Assembly: GCF_000003815.2 (NCBI RefSeq)
Contig: NC_049986.1
Coordinates: 14,637,061 to 14,701,060 of the forward strand
DNA from: Branchiostoma floridae
Taxonomy: Eukaryota > Chordata > Leptocardii > Amphioxiformes > Branchiostomatidae
DNA: 64,000 nt
Reading direction: 5' to 3'
Position numbers and translations under genes: made by a program. This document shows positions 22,427-35,000 of the stretch, piece by piece. Each line of letters starts with the position of its first letter. The stretch's first letter is position 1. Below the pieces are notes generated by a model. It searched no databases. It saw only the letters and a program-made list of their open reading frames with translations, and was not told where the DNA came from.

Positions 22427-25400
22427 ATGGACGACCCCACAAATAGGGCTGACAACAGTAGTCGCCAGTCATCCACATCATCCCACCCGATCAGCCCCTC
22501 TCCCCAGCCAGTCTGTGGCATTTGTCATGGGAAGTTCTGGAACCCTAAAGGCCTGAATTGTTTTCACACCTTCTGTAGAGACTGCCTGCAGCAAAATGCT
22601 CGCATCAGGGGTCAGCCTGCACGGATAACTTGTCCCACTTGTCTAGATGAATTCTTGCTTCCTGAAAATGGCATTGAAGGTTTACCAGTCAACATCTTCC
22701 TGGATCCGATTAGGAAAGCCAAGGAGCTGGCAGCTTTTAATGCCAACTTGTACAAAGCAAAAATGAAGACCAGATACAATTGTGCTGATCACTGCAGCAA
22801 GTTAGAATGCCAGCAAAGCTCCCCTTCAGATCTCACAGATTTGGAAACCCTTGTACAGAGCTGTAGGGCAAAGCTGCAAGAAAGACACCTGGTGATGAAG
22901 AAACTCAATCAGCATGGCATAGAGATGAAACACAACATGCTAGAAATAAAGCAGCAAGTAAAGGACTTTGTACAGCAAATCATCTCAGACTTAAACCATG
23001 AAGAACTAAGGCTGATGAATGATCTGGACAGCAGATATAGGAAGAATGAGTCAGCATTATCAAAGGCAAAAGTGTCAATAGAGAGAACCAATGACTTCCT
23101 GCAAGAAGCCTGCAACAATGCAGAGAAGCTTTGTGGTGATTGTCCCAATGCCAACACAATATGCCTCAGTCAAATGGAACTGTCAGACTTACTAGCGGAA
23201 TTGTCAAAACCGTTTAACATAGAAGAATTCCACTTCCTTCCCATCACTCAGAACATCATGGTCAAAGGACTTGGCAGTATTGTTACCAGCCCAAAACAAA
23301 TTCCTACTGATGAGTTAAAAGCTATTCATTATGGTGGATTCCTAACCAATGACACTACAGTGAAGAAAGCACAGACCACAGTCACCAAAAACAGCAATGG
23401 TAGCAGTTCTAAGGTGTTGGTGACCAATGTATGCAATCCAGATGTCAAGTCAAACCATGTATCAGGGAAAGAAAAGAAGATGCTAGACCAGAATAGGAAG
23501 ACATCTGATGAGACCATTCCCCATAAGACATATGATGAGACCATTCCCCGGAAGACTGCTGATGAGACCATTCCCCATAAGACCCGGAAGACAGCTGATG
23601 AGACCATTCCCCAGAAGACAGCTGATGGGACCATTCCCCATAAGACCCGGAAGACAGCTGATGAGACCATTCCCCGGAAGACAGCTGATGAGACCATTCC
23701 CCAGAAGACAGCTGATGAGACCATTCCCCATAAGACATCTGATGAGACCATTCCCCGGAAGACTGCTGATGAGACCATTCCCCATAAGACCCGGAAGACA
23801 GCTGATGAGACCATTCCCCAGAAGACAGCTGATGGGACCATTCCCCAGAAGACCCGGAAGACAGCTGATGAGACCATTCCCCAGAAGACAGCTGATGAGA
23901 CCATTCCCCATAAGACATCTGATGAGACCATTCCCCAAAAGACAGCTGATGAGACTATTCCCCAGAAGACAGCTGATGAAACAATTGCCCTGAAGACAGC
24001 TGACAAGACCAGTACTCGAAACAGAAACAATCATTCAGTGACAACAGCTGTTTCAAGGGAATTAAAGGTGATCACAGCCCATCCAGGGAGACATGATGCA
24101 ACCATCCCAAGACACATAAGTGTAAGCAAGAACACAAGTTCTACTTCCAGGGCTATAGCCCAAGAGAAAAGAAACAATTCTTTGAAAAAAGCCAACCCAA
24201 GGGAAACCACTTTGTTAAAAGCTGCTAATACAAGACATCATCTGAAAGATGGCACAAAAATTCCAAGACCTGCACGTGTACCCGACTCCAGCAAGGACAA
24301 CCCTGTGGATGATAAAAGTGATTTCCTTCCCCCTATCAAGCTTAATGACATTGAGCTTACCCTTAGAAATACCAATAGCAACTCCAGAAGGTTAAACTAC
24401 TTCAGACCAGTTCCGCAAAAATTCAACAGTCCTTCCATGCCAGCTTCAAAGGAAAGCAATGTCAAATCAAACCACCAGAAACCAACTCAGCAGAAAGGTA
24501 ACAACAACAGTTCTTCCACATCAGTGCCAAGTTCAACATCAGCAGATAAGGACAAAACTGACAGCTGCAAAGGAAACAGTGACAAATCAAACAACCAGAA
24601 AGCACCTCGACCAAAAGGTAACAAACACAGTCCTTCCACACCAGTGCCCAGTTCAACATCAGGAGACCAGGACAAATCAGACTGCAAAGGAAGTTTAAAC
24701 TTCCTGAAAGCCTTTTGGCAGAAAGGTGACAAATACAGCCCTTCCATATCAGTGCCAAGTTCAACATCAGGACAGGCAGACAAGGACAAAACAGATGTTT
24801 GCAAAGGAAACAATGTCCAGTCAGACCACAAGAAAGCAGCTATACAGAAAGGTAAGAACTGCAGTCCTTCGATATCAGCACCAAGTTCAACATTGGCAGA
24901 TAAAGACAAAAAAGGTTGCAAAATCACACCATTGCCACAAGAGGGAAGTGGAACTTATCATCCAAATGATGAGTGGTCACGAGCCACTAAGTCCAGGGGT
25001 AAGGCAAAGGCGAACATGCCATTCTCCAAGTCTGACACTGCAATACCTACTGAGACTAGTGGGAACTGTGATAGTAAGAAGGATGACAAACCATCACAAG
25101 CAGCAAACCAGCGCACCAAAGGCAAGTCATTCTTCAATTTTTTTTCACAAAAAGCTAAGAAAACCAAAGATAAAAATGAGTCACCTAGGCATTCTGACCA
25201 TGCCCGCATTCTGGCAAAATGCAACCAGCGACACATGACAGAGGGCAGTCCCCCCAACAAGATAGAAGTGAAGCCGAGTCCATATGAAACAGCTTATCCC
25301 ACTGTTCGGTCTTCTATTACAACGAAGAATGGACAAGCCCATCCCAACAATACAGATGCCAAACACCAGCAACAGCGCAGAAGCCTTCCACTCAGTCAAC

Positions 25401-25573
25401 AGCACAGACAAGTCATCAATGCATACACAGCATCTGTCCGCCCATCAAGTCGGTCTAAAGGTTGGCCTCGTGCAACTCGTCATCAACGAAGTGTGCAAAG
25501 AAATGTCATGACCGAACAGAACAGTCATCGTAATTTCTTGACTAAAAACTTACACCAATATGTAAATGATTGA
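22427..25573 (+). CDS. TRIM-like RING/coiled-coil protein with 9-residue tandem repeats
   Basis: 1048 residues in one exon. I choose ATG 22427 because TATTTTTACAG just before 22411 is a splice acceptor, so the in-frame ATG at 22397 would be intronic. The RING (C3HC4) uses C30, C33, C45, H47, C50, C53, C69 and C72, as in E3 ubiquitin ligases, and is followed by LPVNIFLDPIRKAKEL, typical of the TRIM linker. No intact B-box is seen; YNCADHC may be a remnant. A coiled coil spans roughly residues 130-250. Next come about 17 copies of K-T-A-D-E-T-I-P-(Q/H/R), then a long Ser/Lys/Asn-rich region with four imperfect copies of a unit containing SPS-x-SVPSSTS and DKDKTD. The C-terminus is basic. No NHL, B30.2 or other known C-terminal domain is visible. 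Substrate unknown. Confidence 0.9.
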   Translation: MDDPTNRADNSSRQSSTSSHPISPSPQPVCGICHGKFWNPKGLNCFHTFCRDCLQQNARIRGQPARITCPTCLDEFLLPENGIEGLPVNIFLDPIRKAKELAAFNANLYKAKMKTRYNCADHCSKLECQQSSPSDLTDLETLVQSCRAKLQERHLVMKKLNQHGIEMKHNMLEIKQQVKDFVQQIISDLNHEELRLMNDLDSRYRKNESALSKAKVSIERTNDFLQEACNNAEKLCGDCPNANTICLSQMELSDLLAELSKPFNIEEFHFLPITQNIMVKGLGSIVTSPKQIPTDELKAIHYGGFLTNDTTVKKAQTTVTKNSNGSSSKVLVTNVCNPDVKSNHVSGKEKKMLDQNRKTSDETIPHKTYDETIPRKTADETIPHKTRKTADETIPQKTADGTIPHKTRKTADETIPRKTADETIPQKTADETIPHKTSDETIPRKTADETIPHKTRKTADETIPQKTADGTIPQKTRKTADETIPQKTADETIPHKTSDETIPQKTADETIPQKTADETIALKTADKTSTRNRNNHSVTTAVSRELKVITAHPGRHDATIPRHISVSKNTSSTSRAIAQEKRNNSLKKANPRETTLLKAANTRHHLKDGTKIPRPARVPDSSKDNPVDDKSDFLPPIKLNDIELTLRNTNSNSRRLNYFRPVPQKFNSPSMPASKESNVKSNHQKPTQQKGNNNSSSTSVPSSTSADKDKTDSCKGNSDKSNNQKAPRPKGNKHSPSTPVPSSTSGDQDKSDCKGSLNFLKAFWQKGDKYSPSISVPSSTSGQADKDKTDVCKGNNVQSDHKKAAIQKGKNCSPSISAPSSTLADKDKKGCKITPLPQEGSGTYHPNDEWSRATKSRGKAKANMPFSKSDTAIPTETSGNCDSKKDDKPSQAANQRTKGKSFFNFFSQKAKKTKDKNESPRHSDHARILAKCNQRHMTEGSPPNKIEVKPSPYETAYPTVRSSITTKNGQAHPNNTDAKHQQQRRSLPLSQQHRQVINAYTASVRPSSRSKGWPRATRHQRSVQRNVMTEQNSHRNFLTKNLHQYVND
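23500..24010 (+). repeat. In-frame 27-bp coding minisatellite
   Basis: A unit of 27 bp built around GATGAGACCATTCCCCAGAAG encodes KTADETIPQ variants: about 17 copies plus a degenerate one. Four copies carry an extra 9 bp (ACCCGGAAG; Lys-Thr-Arg), giving 36-bp units. Copies differ mainly in H/Q/R at the last position, and by A/S/Y at the third. Because both unit lengths are multiples of three, long ORFs appear in other frames and on the opposite strand; these are artefacts. Confidence 0.95.
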
Positions 25574-25930
25574 TTCATGTGGTTAAGAGTGGCAAATTTG
25601 TTGACCTTGGATTAAACAAAAACTTCATGCAAAGTCTTGTCAATGTTGTTTATTTTACATGCTGTCATTACATACCAGCATTGATACAAGTGGTCCTAGT
25701 ATCACACACGTGTTCTAGTATATGGCCCTCGCAGGTTGATTTCCCCTGTAGTATCAATTTAATATTTAATTTACCACAGACTATACAATAAATAAGTCAT
25801 CTGATTACCAGTAGGAAATAATTTTTTTTCAAAAAGAATACCCACTGCCTGAGCCTCCCTAAATTTATCCTAAGCCAATGGTCTTAAGATTTTGGACACA
25901 GTAACAAACAGATGCTTTATTCATTTTTAA
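25574..25930. other. Convergent 3' ends of the RING gene and DENND1
   Basis: A plus-strand AATAAA at 25787-25792 fits the RING gene's 3' end. Two minus-strand AATAAA signals (TTTATT on the plus strand) at 25916-25921 and 25935-25940 fit the end of a long DENND1 3' UTR. The two transcripts would stop within about 100 bp of one another, or overlap slightly. Confidence 0.6.
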
Positions 25931-28193
25931 ACTTTTTATTCATCCTATAGCAATTCTGCATGTTTTGACAGCATGTATAGGCACAAAGACTGACTCTGAT
26001 CACACAAGACAGCTCTAAAACATAACAGGAGGAAAATATTCCACAAATCTTTATCTAAAATACAAGTCCCGTCCACCGTTGTGCCTTGTCATGGGCCTGC
26101 CTGTTCATGGGATAATGACATTGGTGCAACAACAAAAAATCCAAATTTTACACGAGCCATTCTATTGAATGTAACCTTTACATCTTTGTAGCACGTCCAA
26201 AGTGCTGTAGCAGAAGAGCAGAGCACACCGAAGACAGTAAAATGATAAAGATTTCTTGCACACTATAAAAATGACCATTCCTACCAAAGTGATCCTTCCA
26301 AATACTTCTTACAATTGAAAAGTTAACCTAGTGATTTTTGCAACTACAATACAGAACTGATATATACATGTATTCAAAAAAAGTATTGATGTATATACAT
26401 AATTCACTATTCATATCTTGGTGTCAAAATACTGAGTGGCAATTTCCAAACTAGCTATTACGTTAGCCTCATTTGCACACTTCTAGCAGCTCAGGATTTT
26501 CTGTTTTTTGTGGGAGAGCTGCTTTGTGATTTTCAACATAGGGTAAGGCTCTCTTATGCTGGGTGGGAGCATGAAACTTACTCTCCCAGCTTTGAGAACT
26601 TTACCACATGTTGAAAATCAGTGCTCTTGCTATGAACGAAAAAGCCATTGCTGCTAAAAGTCTGCAAAGAAGGCTATTCTTATGGCAAATCAAAGATAGT
26701 AGTAATTCCATACTTAGCATGGAAACCATTTCACCGCTGGAATTCTTAAAGAACAGTTCAACACAGTCAAGTCATATCATGTAAATCAGCATGAAGTTGT
26801 ATTGCACTTGCACTTTCATCAACCCACTCACCTCATTGTATTAGGAAAAAATTCTGGCTATCACCATTTTCAGGGGGTTTTAACATTTTTTTCTTCACAC
26901 CAAAGATCGAGGGTATCAGCACTTTTCCCGACTGGTCTGGTTATGAATGTACTTTAGCCATACATGTCAATTCTGAAATGTGGAACTGTCTATGGCATTG
27001 TCATTGTTTAACACATACTCCAGACACATTGCTTGATCACTTTACCCCTTAGCCAATTCCAATCAGGACAAAAATTTATGCATTTCCCCAACACATTCCA
27101 AACCAAACAGAAAACACTTTTTCCTGAACATTACACTTTGTTGGTAGAGCAGCATCTAATTCCTGTTTAGCTAATAGTAGCAAAGTGTTTTTGTCATCAG
27201 AAGCTGCATTTTCATTTCTACTTTCTCCTACAGTATGATCCCACGTAAAACTCTTTTCAATCTACTGCTTCTGCATCAATGGGTGGAAGTAATATGTACA
27301 TGTACTTAGTCATTCTGTACACCCAGTTTAAATCCTTTCCATTATAAGCCAAGAACACTTGACATACATGTGATGTAAATCTGCTACACTGCAAGATGGC
27401 AGTGACAAGCACTGAAATTGATAAAAGATACAAGTACATGTACTGTACAGTCAACAGTGAATGTTTGCATATTGTTAAAATCAGACCATACACTAGATGT
27501 GCCCCAGAACACTTCAGTTCATATTACACATTGTGACAGACACATCATACTTGCAGGTGTTCAATCATTGAATTAAAATTTATCTTCAATATGTCATTGA
27601 CAGACTTGCAAAAATGTCAACAGGGTAGAGAGACTTGAGAGTTTAAAATGTTACTGATTATAAAAAGCAGACAATGCTGTAAAATGAGTAAGTTTGGTGA
27701 GAGTTTTGTGGTAGTTTTGGCTTGACTGGGATTATGTGTTGTGCTACACTATAGCTTTGCTAAAATACATATTGAAAGCCTTTTACAGATTTGATACAAT
27801 GGATACAGCAATAGATCACTGAATAATACAATTACCTAAATGCAAATTCATCAATATATAACTATTGACATAGACCAACTTTACAGAAATGATACATGTA
27901 CATAAACAGAAAGTACAAAGTGATTCGAGACAAATATTGCAGCCTAGTTTCTCCTTCAGCTTTACGAAGCAAGAAAACTGATTTAAGTGGAAGCTTTGAC
28001 ATATTTGACTCTTACTTATCAACATGTATATCATACAGCATGTCTACCATACTGGTTTTACCTAAGGCTTCTGAGTCTGATAGACATCAACAAGGCCAAA
28101 TGGAGGTACAATCTAGAATGTGAATACAGTGTCTATGCCTGGGAGGCATTTTTGTATTATTATTATAGAGCAGGTGCATAATGGGAACAAAAG
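25931..28193 (-). other. DENND1: DENND1 3' UTR
   Basis: About 2.3 kb between the DENND1 stop (TAG at 28196-28194) and the minus-strand polyadenylation signals near 25920-25940. It has no gene-like ORF on either strand and no recognisable repeat or RNA gene. Assignment as UTR is by position and the signals. Confidence 0.5.
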
Positions 28194-29004
28194 CTATTCA
28201 AACGTTTCCCACATCTTTTTGACCTGCTGAACCTGGGACCCGGCACTTTTCTTTGCAACATCCGCACGTGTGGATGACACCAAGTCAGCAAAGGGGTCCT
28301 GTTTCTCTCCTGGCCTGATGGGGTCCAGGACCTTGACAGGGTTCAGAACCTGACCCTGTGTCTGACCTGTAGTCCATGTGGGAACATGGTTCCATGACGA
28401 GGCCTGACTACCTACAGAGCTGCTCGCTTCGGCCTGACAAGACCCCTGTGGTAGGGGAAAACTACTGCTGGCTGATGCTGTGCTATGATAACCACTGGGT
28501 GGCAGTGTTGCAGTCTGGTGTACAAAGCTTTGTGTATAGTAGGTGTCTAGTCCGTACTCCTTCAACAAAGTGTTTGTTGCACTTTTCTCTGGATCAGCTT
28601 GTGGCCGCTGTGCACCCACTGTAAAGGTTACGCCTTGGTTGGAGGCATTTGCATCTGAATATGGGTCAAAGTTTATCAGGGATTGATTCTTGGAATTTGC
28701 CACATCGGATGGTTTCTGCTGCTGCATCACAGCAGGAGGAGGCGGTCTAGGGGGCCTTGCCCGCACCCCTCCCTCTGGAACAGAGACAGTAGACTTAACC
28801 GAGGAGTCACTGCTGGTGTCCGACTGGGCGATTCCAAGGTTGTTGGACTCCTGCCACATTTCTGTGACCAGCATGTCTGTGGACTTCCTCAGCTGCTGGG
28901 TGCTCATCCCTGACGGCACCGACACAGACTTGTGCATGCTGGCAGGCTTGGGGGGGGACGGCAGGGCGGCGAAACTCTCCCGGCGTGTTGGGGAACTGGT
29001 GCTC
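28194..29004 (-). other. DENND1: DENND1 last exon: proline-rich, DPF and WxxF motifs
   Basis: At least 270 codons ending KKMWETFE. It includes a proline-rich SH3-type stretch ([12 protein letters not shown]), DPF in EKQDPFADL, and a terminal WETF. DPF and WxxF peptides bind the AP-2 alpha ear, and vertebrate connecdenns use such motifs. The upstream border is lost in the N gap 29005-29104, so a further intron or more coding sequence may be hidden. Confidence 0.88.
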
Positions 29005-32000
29005 NNNNNNNNNNNNNNNNNNNNNNNNNNNNNNNNNNNNNNNNNNNNNNNNNNNNNNNNNNNNNNNNNNNNNNNNNNNNNNNNNNNNNNNNNNNNNNNN
29101 NNNNTTCCTCAGACTTGTTTTTACATTTCGTTAGACTTGTTTTTACATTGCGTCTACACTCTGCTCAAATGCCAACAGCTACTTCAGTATGAAGTGATAT
29201 TGACATGTGTTTCTACCTATTGAGAAAAGAAAGTGAGACTGAACACAAGAATATAAACCTCATTTTCTGGTTCCTCGGATACAGGAGTTGTTTCCTCACT
29301 GCTGCTTTCCTTCATGCGCATGGAGGCAAACACATCCTCCAAGTCCCTGTAAAACACGAGAAGCAGGCATTACAACATGCTGGAACCATCAGATACATCT
29401 AACACACCAATTTGCTCCAAGAACAGCAGGTACCAGACACTTGAGAACGTGTCCATCACTACTGTAATTTTTGAAAAAGACTTGAATAAAGTCAAGCTGT
29501 CATCATTCCCTAGCTCACAAATCTTGCTCATCAGTATTGTTACCAGTGTCTAAAAAGAATGAGGATTTGGGCTCATAATTTGGTCAAATGTCTGCAGTTA
29601 TTAGAGCAAGTATGGTACTTTCAGATGCAGTGCAGGTGCACCACAGCTTTTGTTGCTGTAACACAGAAACTCTTACTTAAGGGAAGGCTACAACATGACA
29701 AGTGCAAACAAGTAGTCATGTACATCAGCATCCAAACACGGCAAGATCTACAAATGACACTATGAATCCTTGACGTGCAGCACACAACTCACACACAGCA
29801 TGGCAACCAAACTGCAAGTTGCAACCAAATGTGAATTAGTACACAACAAAATGTTACTAACAGTGTAGTCAACACAGGGAAGCTACAGGTACATGGTTTA
29901 CTGGCTATCCACCAAGATCTCAGTCAAGTGAATGTAAGCTTAGGGTTCTTTAAAATTGTGCTTTTTCTTTATTTCAGTTGTTAATTGTTTAAGGATGAGA
30001 AATGTTTCCGTCAAAACTCATTATTCAGATTTATATTTTTTATCCAAGTAGCCAATCCAAATATACATGTACACCCCTGAGTTGAAAACGGCAAGTTACG
30101 TCAGGATGAAGAAACTACCGCAACTAAAGAAACACTGCAACACATGTATATGCAGGCAATGATTGACAATCGGTTGGCTAAATCAATAGGTTGAAAGGAG
30201 AGAAGCACTGCTCTGCGTCTTCCTTCACCAAATCCCACCCTGAAACCAGTGGAGCCGTGCTGGGGAGCCACACAGGTAGGAGATGATGAGGATGATGTCA
30301 GTGTGATGTTACAGACACTACAGGAACACCAAGGGTTGCTGTCAGGGTTCCCTTTGCTTCTGCACAAAGCTGGCAATTGGTTGGTTAACTCTGTACATTT
30401 TGGCTGAATTTCTTGCATTGAAATGGCATGATTTCAAAATCGATCATCACTGTCTATCCGATTTTTTTGGTGATTGACGCATCAGTAATTTGGGGCTTCT
30501 ATGCAACAGAACAGATCTTCAATGCTCATGTTAACGTTATTTCTCCATTGTTTTGAAAGTATCTAGAAGCAAACTACAAATGGGTGGTTGATTTGAACAA
30601 AATTTTTTTATTTGTATTTCGAAGAAAGCAGCTGGCTTGTTCCTTATACCCCGCAGAACAAAAAAGGTCAACATTTCCAGCTTTTTTGTAAAGATATGCA
30701 AGAATCTGAAATACCATCATCTTTGATATCATTCTGCATGAAGGAAAATATAGTGTCTCTGTTAAAGCCTTGCAAGGGAAGTGCCCAATCACCAGCTTTC
30801 TGTGGGTATGCTACCATACCTCATGAAGTCAAGGTTCAGAGCCTGGAAGCCAGGGCTACTGGACATACTGGTCCTGTCTGTGGAGGCATCGTCCAAGTCC
30901 AGCAGGTCATAATGACGGGTTCTAGAGACGGGAGATAGCGCAGCCTTCGTTTAGCACTGGTGCTAAAACACGGGGGCTCTGTGCAGAGAGCCAGGGTGTG
31001 CAACACTGATACTACTCTAGTAGTAGTAGTAAAATCAAATAAATGCTAGACTAGGACAACAACAAAATAATGCAATAGCAAATTAGCAACACATCGCATG
31101 CAATTACTACATACATTGCTTACTTTCGATAGCAGACTACATATATTGCACTTGTGGCCAAATAATGGAAGCATTCTATGTAAAACAACTAAGGCTTGCA
31201 CGCTGCTACCGGTACACTGTAACATACAATCATAGCGCAAAAAGTAAAGGCTGCATTAGGCATCAGCCACACAAAATCAATTAAAGCTTAAAAGCAGTTA
31301 GCAACGTAGTTCAATGACAATGCAAGCTTATAATATTACAGCAATATTATAGCAGATCTGCAAGAGAGTCAGGTGTTAGGGTTTAACAGCTGTTAAATGC
31401 AGCATGCGTGTTAATGGTAGAAGCAAAGGTTATTTCACAAGGCATGGCATGCAGTACATAAAGCAAAATAAATCATAATTAGACAAAAACATACAGGACA
31501 CAACTAGTATGCCAGTCATTACAGATTGGCTAAATCAAAAGAGGGACTGTAAAGATTACAGTGGCAAAACTCATATGTTAGATAAAGTATCTACAAGGTT
31601 CTATACTTTACAATGGTCATTTTTTTAATTTGGAAAGATACAGGGAAATCTGCAAATCTGACTAACTCAAACTCAAAGCCATACAATCTGTTTGCTTTCT
31701 AAATTGTAAATGTATAATTGTGTAAAACCGTGTAATCAATTACTTAGAAAGTATTCTATTTGGAATCCCCTGTGTTTTTCCTATTTTAAAATGACCATTG
31801 TAACTAGTATTAGCATAGGTCTGAAGTCCCTCCACCACCAAAATGTAAGTCAAGTGAAGTTACAGGAAAAGCTGCAGAGTGAAGTTGAAGTTAAAACCTT
31901 TAACTAAGCAGTTAACTACAAAGCAGTTACAGTCATTAGGATGTAATGAGGAAAGCTATATGCTAAATAGAAAGTTGCTGCTGTTGCTATTATGACAAGC

Positions 32001-35000
32001 CGTCTTACAATTGACCGTTGTCGTCCAAGTCTCCGTCCAATGTACCGTCTGGATCTAATTGCTCTACACCGCTGTCCCTAAAATGTGACAAAGGCTGCCT
32101 TAGTTTACACAGATGACTTATCTTTAGCCTTCTGAATATCAACTTCTGCAGAATTTCAACTTTCTTTGTCTCATACAAAACTTTGAAGGCAATGAACTGA
32201 TTGACATGCATTTGATTTTGACTGGAGTAGAAAGATATTACGAGATTCATTCATCAAACAGTAATTGAAATGGTTCTGGTTAGGATGTATGCACAGTGGA
32301 CTCAAAGCTTATTTCCTATTTTTTTCAAGAAATATGGTACTGAGCTAATATAGCCTGTTTTTTTTTTTATATGTACAACATCTGTCAAAACCTTGTAGCA
32401 AAAATATACTGGAGACTTGGGATAAAACTTTCTATCAGAACACTTTAACTACATGTACATGCTGGATATGTCTGTCAGTTAAAACTGCACGTAAGCAGCC
32501 TAAACTCTAAAAGGACCATATACCAGCAGCATTAGTTCCAAGAAAATAGCTGCAAACCCACAGTCAAAGACATTAGAAATCCACACAAGAACCAACACAG
32601 ATTCACACAGAAAAGAAAATGATATGTACACGGTCAAGCTATTTCAAGTGTAGTCAGTCTGTCAGAGACAATTCAACGAATCCATGTACCTCTCCCTTGT
32701 TGATAACGTTGTTCGTGGCCTGACCAGCTCTTGTGTCGGCTTGACGGCCATGGATTGACGAAGGTGATATGGTGTAGGTTTGGGGGGTCCTTCTCTTGGC
32801 TGAATAAAAAAAAAAGATTACCGGTGTTAGATACAAGTCTGTATGAGGACACACCATGATAAAATTTCCCTAGCAACTTCTACTGCACTTCTACTGCACA
32901 TCTCAATGTTTTAGATGGAGCATTCTGGAAACAAAATTAAGTGTTTAAGGGAATAGGATCTGCCTGGTACAACAAAATCCCAAACTCAGTTACTGTAAAA
33001 GAAGGGATAACAAAGGTTGTAAAAAGAACTGAACACAAAGAAGAATGTGCAACAACTTTCTTTCATCAATTTTTGCAATAACACAAAGTAGAGATACAAC
33101 AAACAAATATCTTTTCATCAAATACATATCACTGAAATGTAAAAAAAATGTCAACGTCATAGTCAATTCAGGGTAACAGGATACATAAAAATCACAATCA
33201 CCAATGCTAAGTTAACATCAACACAGATTGACAAGATACAGGAAGGAATATTGCTAGGCCCTACCCTGACGGGATGTGAGATGGGTCTTCTCCTCTCATC
33301 CTCGGGTGAGTCGGGCGCGCTTCTCCGTCCGTCCGCACGGTTGGGGATGATGAGCCCAGGCTGGGACCCACGGTGCTTACGGGCATCAAATATGTCCTCA
33401 CTTTCCTGTGGTCAACAGGTTAAAGGATATGTACATTGTATATTACAGACAAGATAAAAAGTTTATCACTAATAAAAGCCCTAGCCTACATAGACTCACT
33501 TAATCTTCATTGATTAAACTTACAACATAACTGTACATTTTCCCAAATTAAAACACATATTACACATGTACTACCTATACAATCAATTATACAGTCCATT
33601 TCACTTCATTAAATGTCCATTGGGAAAAATACAAATAAATGACTCTTGCTTAGAGTATAACATGATTTGATTGGATTATGAACACAACCAACCTTTGACT
33701 GCTTGAATCTACTCTTCACACTCCTGGCTTGTTCCTTTGCAAGTTTGGCCACATCCTTTCCCTGAAAAGAAAAGCTATGTCTTAAAACCCATTACCGGTG
33801 TAATATAACCAGCTGCTGCTGCGCCGCGTGCCTGCGAAGCTGGTGTGTTATGCCGAAGGGCGGTTATACCGGCTATATAGATACAGATACCTTGATATTA
33901 CTGTAATGTATAGTACACACCTATAGTGTTAATCTCCTGCTTGCAAATCAACATACTTCATGCCCAGCACATGCAATGTACAAAGGTATGTGCATTTCTG
34001 TTACATGTTACATGTACAATCGAGTAAAATGCGACTTTGGAGATCAGCTTCACAATAAGGATATTGCGCATCTACAATGTAACATGCAACATTCAAATGT
34101 AATAAACATTATTTCAAAATGAATAGAATAGTAAAGGGATGCACTTACAGTGCTAACCATGCTTTTGACTGCAGGTTTTGCCTACACATTGAAAAAAAGA
34201 GAAGCACTTGTCATTCTACAATTGTCAAATATCTGCATTTCGAATGCAAAAAATGCATTCACAAGCTGCAAAAATGCCATCTTTAATGCACTTTCTTGCC
34301 AAACAACTCGTAAAAGATATGTTTACACTAATTAGATCCAGATATATTGAATTTCGTATTTATTTCAAATCTACAAAAAATAATCACTTATTGAAGCCGC
34401 ATCAGTGCTTACCTTTTTCCTAACCCCTTTTAAGATGTTACCTCCTTCTTTCTTGACACTGTTCAGCCATGCTGTGTATGTTTTGATGCTGCCTGTAACA
34501 TGGTATAGAACAGAACATTGTTAGTGTCAACACAAGCCGTTCAGAATAGGATAAAGAAATATCTGCAGTAAATATTCTGATGGATACAAGGTACTTTTCA
34601 TTTGTCATTCCCATAGTGAGCAAGAACACCAGTCCAATGGCAAGTGAGTAAGGTGCGTGCCTTGCATTTGGTAGGTCCTGAATTCAATCCCTGGCAGATT
34701 CATACCAAATACTACAATAAAGGTACATTGCTTTTTCTGCTCAGCACTCAGCATTTGGGACTTCTACACACAACTACCTGTGGACTAGACATAGCCCCTA
34801 CTGCAGTGATTGCACAAAGTTGTGTGGCCAAGGGCTACTGAAGCTAAGATTGGTACCACTCCATGCACCATATGGTGAGGGAAGAAAATTACCTAGCCAA
34901 TAATTGATACTAATTGTGTGTAAGAGAGGTTTTACCTTTACTGTAGTCTACAAGGTTGATCTCCTCTTCAAACACGTCACTAAATCCCTGCCCAGAGTTC

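Noticed and set aside
23329..24034. Long ORFs (157-233 aa) antisense to, and in other frames of, the RING gene repeat
   Set aside because: The repeat units are 27 and 36 bp, multiples of three, so any frame without a stop in one unit stays open. The RING frame alone is supported by a recognised domain.
32005..32250. Apparent DENND1 stop codon after DLDDNGQL near 32007
   Set aside because: The TAA is part of a strong GTAAGA donor at 32008. Splicing to 30921 restores a continuous frame ([14 protein letters not shown]).
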